From JAMCXS01 sp964459065 (GTDB lineage: Bacteria > Acidobacteriota > Terriglobia > UBA7540): 16,250 nt of DNA. The stretch covers positions 1-16,250 of the forward strand of contig CAYWMN010000067.1 of the NCBI GenBank assembly GCA_964459065.1, given 5' to 3'. The notes under the pieces are model-generated. The model saw nothing but the letters and a program-made list of their open reading frames with translations, made no database searches and was not told the origin of the DNA. This document shows positions 14,697-16,250 of the stretch, one piece after another. Both the position numbers and the translations under genes were made by a program. The number at the start of each line of letters is the position of its first letter. Positions within the stretch are counted from its first letter, which is position 1.

Positions 14697-15749
14697 ATGT
14701 GGGAAGAGCTTGTTGAAACACTCCGTCAGGCAGGGAAACCTACCGAAGCCTTTCACAGTCCGGATGGTTCAACGGCGTTGCTCTTGCCTTACGGCGGCAG
14801 GATTCTGGGATTGTTTTCCCCGAGCAGCCAGGAGAACTTCTATTGGACACATCCCGCGCTGGACTCGCCGGAAACCGCCCAAGCTTTTTATGCGGGGGAG
14901 CAATGGCACAATTCCGGGGGTGACCGCACCTGGCTGGCCCCGGAAATAGATTTCTTTTTCCCGGACTTCCCCAGCCTGGACCGGTATTGGCAACAGCGAG
15001 AACTCGATCCCGGCCATTATCAAGTGGTTCGGAAAGATGGCGGTTTGGAACTCGTCAACGAGTTTTCGGTCACGGTTTCACGCACCAAGCAGCGAGTGGC
15101 GATGAGGCTTTCCAAGGCTCTCGATCCCGCGCCCAATCCGCTCCGCTACGAGCCAGGCTTCAAGGAGATGGAGGATATCGAGTACGCGGGCTACACGCTC
15201 CACACCCGCCTGGAGCTCATTGGGAAAAGTAAGGACGCTGCCGTCCGCGCCGGGCTTTGGAACCTGCTGCAAATGCCCCACGGCGGGGAGCTTTGGGTCC
15301 CGACCTACCAGAGAACGGAAGCAAGGGTCATCATGGGTTCTGTCAGCCCGGAAGACCTTGTCGTGACGGATCACTTGCTCCGTTACAAGATGCGCGCCGC
15401 GGGCGAGCACAAGATCGCGATTCGAGGGGTTGCGACGACCGGCCGCGTGGGCTATGTCTACGAAACGGCCGGCCACAGCGCGCTGATTGTCCGCAATTTC
15501 TTCGTCAATCCTTCCGGAGAATATGTGGATGTGCCCTGGAATGAAACAGCCAATCAGGGATTCTCAACCCAGGCTTGCAATATCCACAGTCAGCTGGGCA
15601 GTTTCAGCGAGCTCGAATACCATGTCCCAGCAATCGGTCAAGGAACCGGCCGATCCAGTTGCCACGACGCCTCTCAGGTCTGGGCCTACCGTGGGTCACA
15701 GAAACAGATCCAACGTGTCACGAGCAGTCTGCTTGCACCGGAAGCTTAG
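14697..15749 (+). CDS. Uncharacterised protein, possible sugar-mutarotase-like fold
   Basis: This 350-residue soluble protein has no signal peptide. I do not recognise a characterised enzyme. The pattern of many short strands, the early LLPYGGRILGLF (about 29-40), the aromatic NFYWTHP (47-53) and the central LWNLLQMPHGGELWVP stretch suggest a galactose-mutarotase-like beta-sandwich, of the kind that binds sugars; it may match a DUF6786-type family, which I could not check. The start at 14697 has GGAG eight bases upstream; an in-frame ATG at 14673 with AAGG is the alternative. The frame is open much further upstream inside the transporter gene, which is a shadow. Position between a sugar carrier and a hydroxyacid dehydrogenase supports a role in carbohydrate handling. 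Confidence 0.65.
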   Translation: MWEELVETLRQAGKPTEAFHSPDGSTALLLPYGGRILGLFSPSSQENFYWTHPALDSPETAQAFYAGEQWHNSGGDRTWLAPEIDFFFPDFPSLDRYWQQRELDPGHYQVVRKDGGLELVNEFSVTVSRTKQRVAMRLSKALDPAPNPLRYEPGFKEMEDIEYAGYTLHTRLELIGKSKDAAVRAGLWNLLQMPHGGELWVPTYQRTEARVIMGSVSPEDLVVTDHLLRYKMRAAGEHKIAIRGVATTGRVGYVYETAGHSALIVRNFFVNPSGEYVDVPWNETANQGFSTQACNIHSQLGSFSELEYHVPAIGQGTGRSSCHDASQVWAYRGSQKQIQRVTSSLLAPEA

Positions 15750-15853
15750 AGGCTGTCGCGGGTTGTCGGAGGTGGGGTTGCTTAAATTCTCTGCGTTTGC
15801 AAAGGAATGAAAGTTTAACGGCTAGAAGATACAGGAGGGTGGAAGAGTTCGTG

Positions 15854-16250
15854 ATGAAAAGCGTCATCATAAGCGACCATAATTTCTCTGCAATTGATTT
15901 ACAGAAGGAAGTTATTGAGCCGGCAGGCTTTCAACTTCATGAGGCAAAGCCTGTTTGCAAAACGGAGGATGACGTCATTGAACGGTGTGGCAAAGCCGAT
16001 GCTCTCCTCGTCCAATGGGCTCCGATCACGCGGCGGGTGCTGCAATCCTTGCCTCGGGTGAAGTGCGTCGTCCGCTATGGTATCGGGGTCAATAATATTG
16101 ATCTCGAGGCTGCCGAAGAACTGGGTGTTACGGTTGCGAATGTTCCGCGGTATTGCTTGGAGGAAGTTTCGAACCACGCCGTGGCGATGTTTCTCTCGCT
16201 GGGACGCCGCATCCCGCAAGATCACGCGCAAATTATCCGGGGAGGATGGG
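15854..16250 (+). CDS. D-2-hydroxyacid dehydrogenase, N-terminal part (cut by window end)
   Basis: The frame stays open from ATG 15854 to the window edge, giving 132 residues. The N-terminal catalytic-domain half of D-isomer-specific 2-hydroxyacid dehydrogenases is clear: ALLVQWAPIT (50-59), VRYGIGVNNIDLEAAEELG (73-91), VANVPRYCLEEVSNHAVAMF (94-113) and LSLGRRI. The VRYGIGVNNID motif is typical of phosphoglycerate-dehydrogenase- and CtBP-like members. The Rossmann domain with GxGxxG and the catalytic His lie beyond the window. AGGAGG at 15833-15838 and GGAAGAG closer to the start can serve as ribosome sites; GTG at 15851 is an alternative start. It follows the previous gene by 104 bases and probably belongs to the same operon, reducing or oxidising a 2-oxo or 2-hydroxy acid. 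Confidence 0.85.
   Translation, partial: MKSVIISDHNFSAIDLQKEVIEPAGFQLHEAKPVCKTEDDVIERCGKADALLVQWAPITRRVLQSLPRVKCVVRYGIGVNNIDLEAAEELGVTVANVPRYCLEEVSNHAVAMFLSLGRRIPQDHAQIIRGGW

Overview
The window looks like chromosomal DNA of a free-living, carbohydrate-degrading heterotroph. The mix of a secreted PQQ beta-propeller dehydrogenase, a partner cytochrome c, a secreted ThuA protein, a Tat-exported GH42 enzyme and a RhaT-type transporter resembles Acidobacteriota gene content. This is a judgement from gene style only; no rRNA or other marker gene is present. I see no phage, IS element, CRISPR array, tRNA or rRNA.

Left part (about 560-4900, all on +): a compact sugar-oxidation group. It holds a TIM-barrel sugar isomerase/epimerase, a di-haem cytochrome c, a cysteine-free PQQ-dependent dehydrogenase that starts inside the cytochrome stop codon, a 29-codon Tat-signal-like remnant, and a secreted ThuA-domain protein. 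The dehydrogenase and cytochrome can be read as a periplasmic oxidation pair. ThuA and the isomerase-like protein would then handle oxidised (keto-) sugars. A GH42 beta-galactosidase-like enzyme with a Tat signal is convergent with this group (4989-7127, minus), and a strong hairpin lies between them.

Middle (7128-7615): a 488-base divergent intergenic region between the GH42 gene and the right-hand operon. It is the likely home of both promoters and carries a small overlapping palindrome near the GH42 start.

Right part (7616 to the window end, all on +): one long probable operon. In order it encodes an SDR-family protein with altered catalytic residues, E1 alpha, E1 beta and E2 of a 2-oxoacid dehydrogenase complex (closest in style to acetoin/pyruvate dehydrogenases), an UlaG-like metallo-beta-lactamase-fold lactonase, a second SDR with an intact catalytic tetrad, a RhaT-like sugar transporter, a protein of unknown function that may have a sugar-mutarotase-like fold, and the start of a D-2-hydroxyacid dehydrogenase cut by the window edge. 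Several junctions overlap (ATGA, TAATG). There is a perfect 10-bp inverted repeat between E1 beta and E2. No E3 (dihydrolipoamide dehydrogenase) is present.

The most interesting reading is that the right operon encodes an oxidative sugar pathway: uptake by the RhaT-like carrier, anomer handling, SDR oxidation, lactone opening by the UlaG-like enzyme, further oxidation, and a dedicated E1/E2 complex that decarboxylates a 2-oxoacid to an acyl-CoA. The individual families are recognisable; the pathway is inference.
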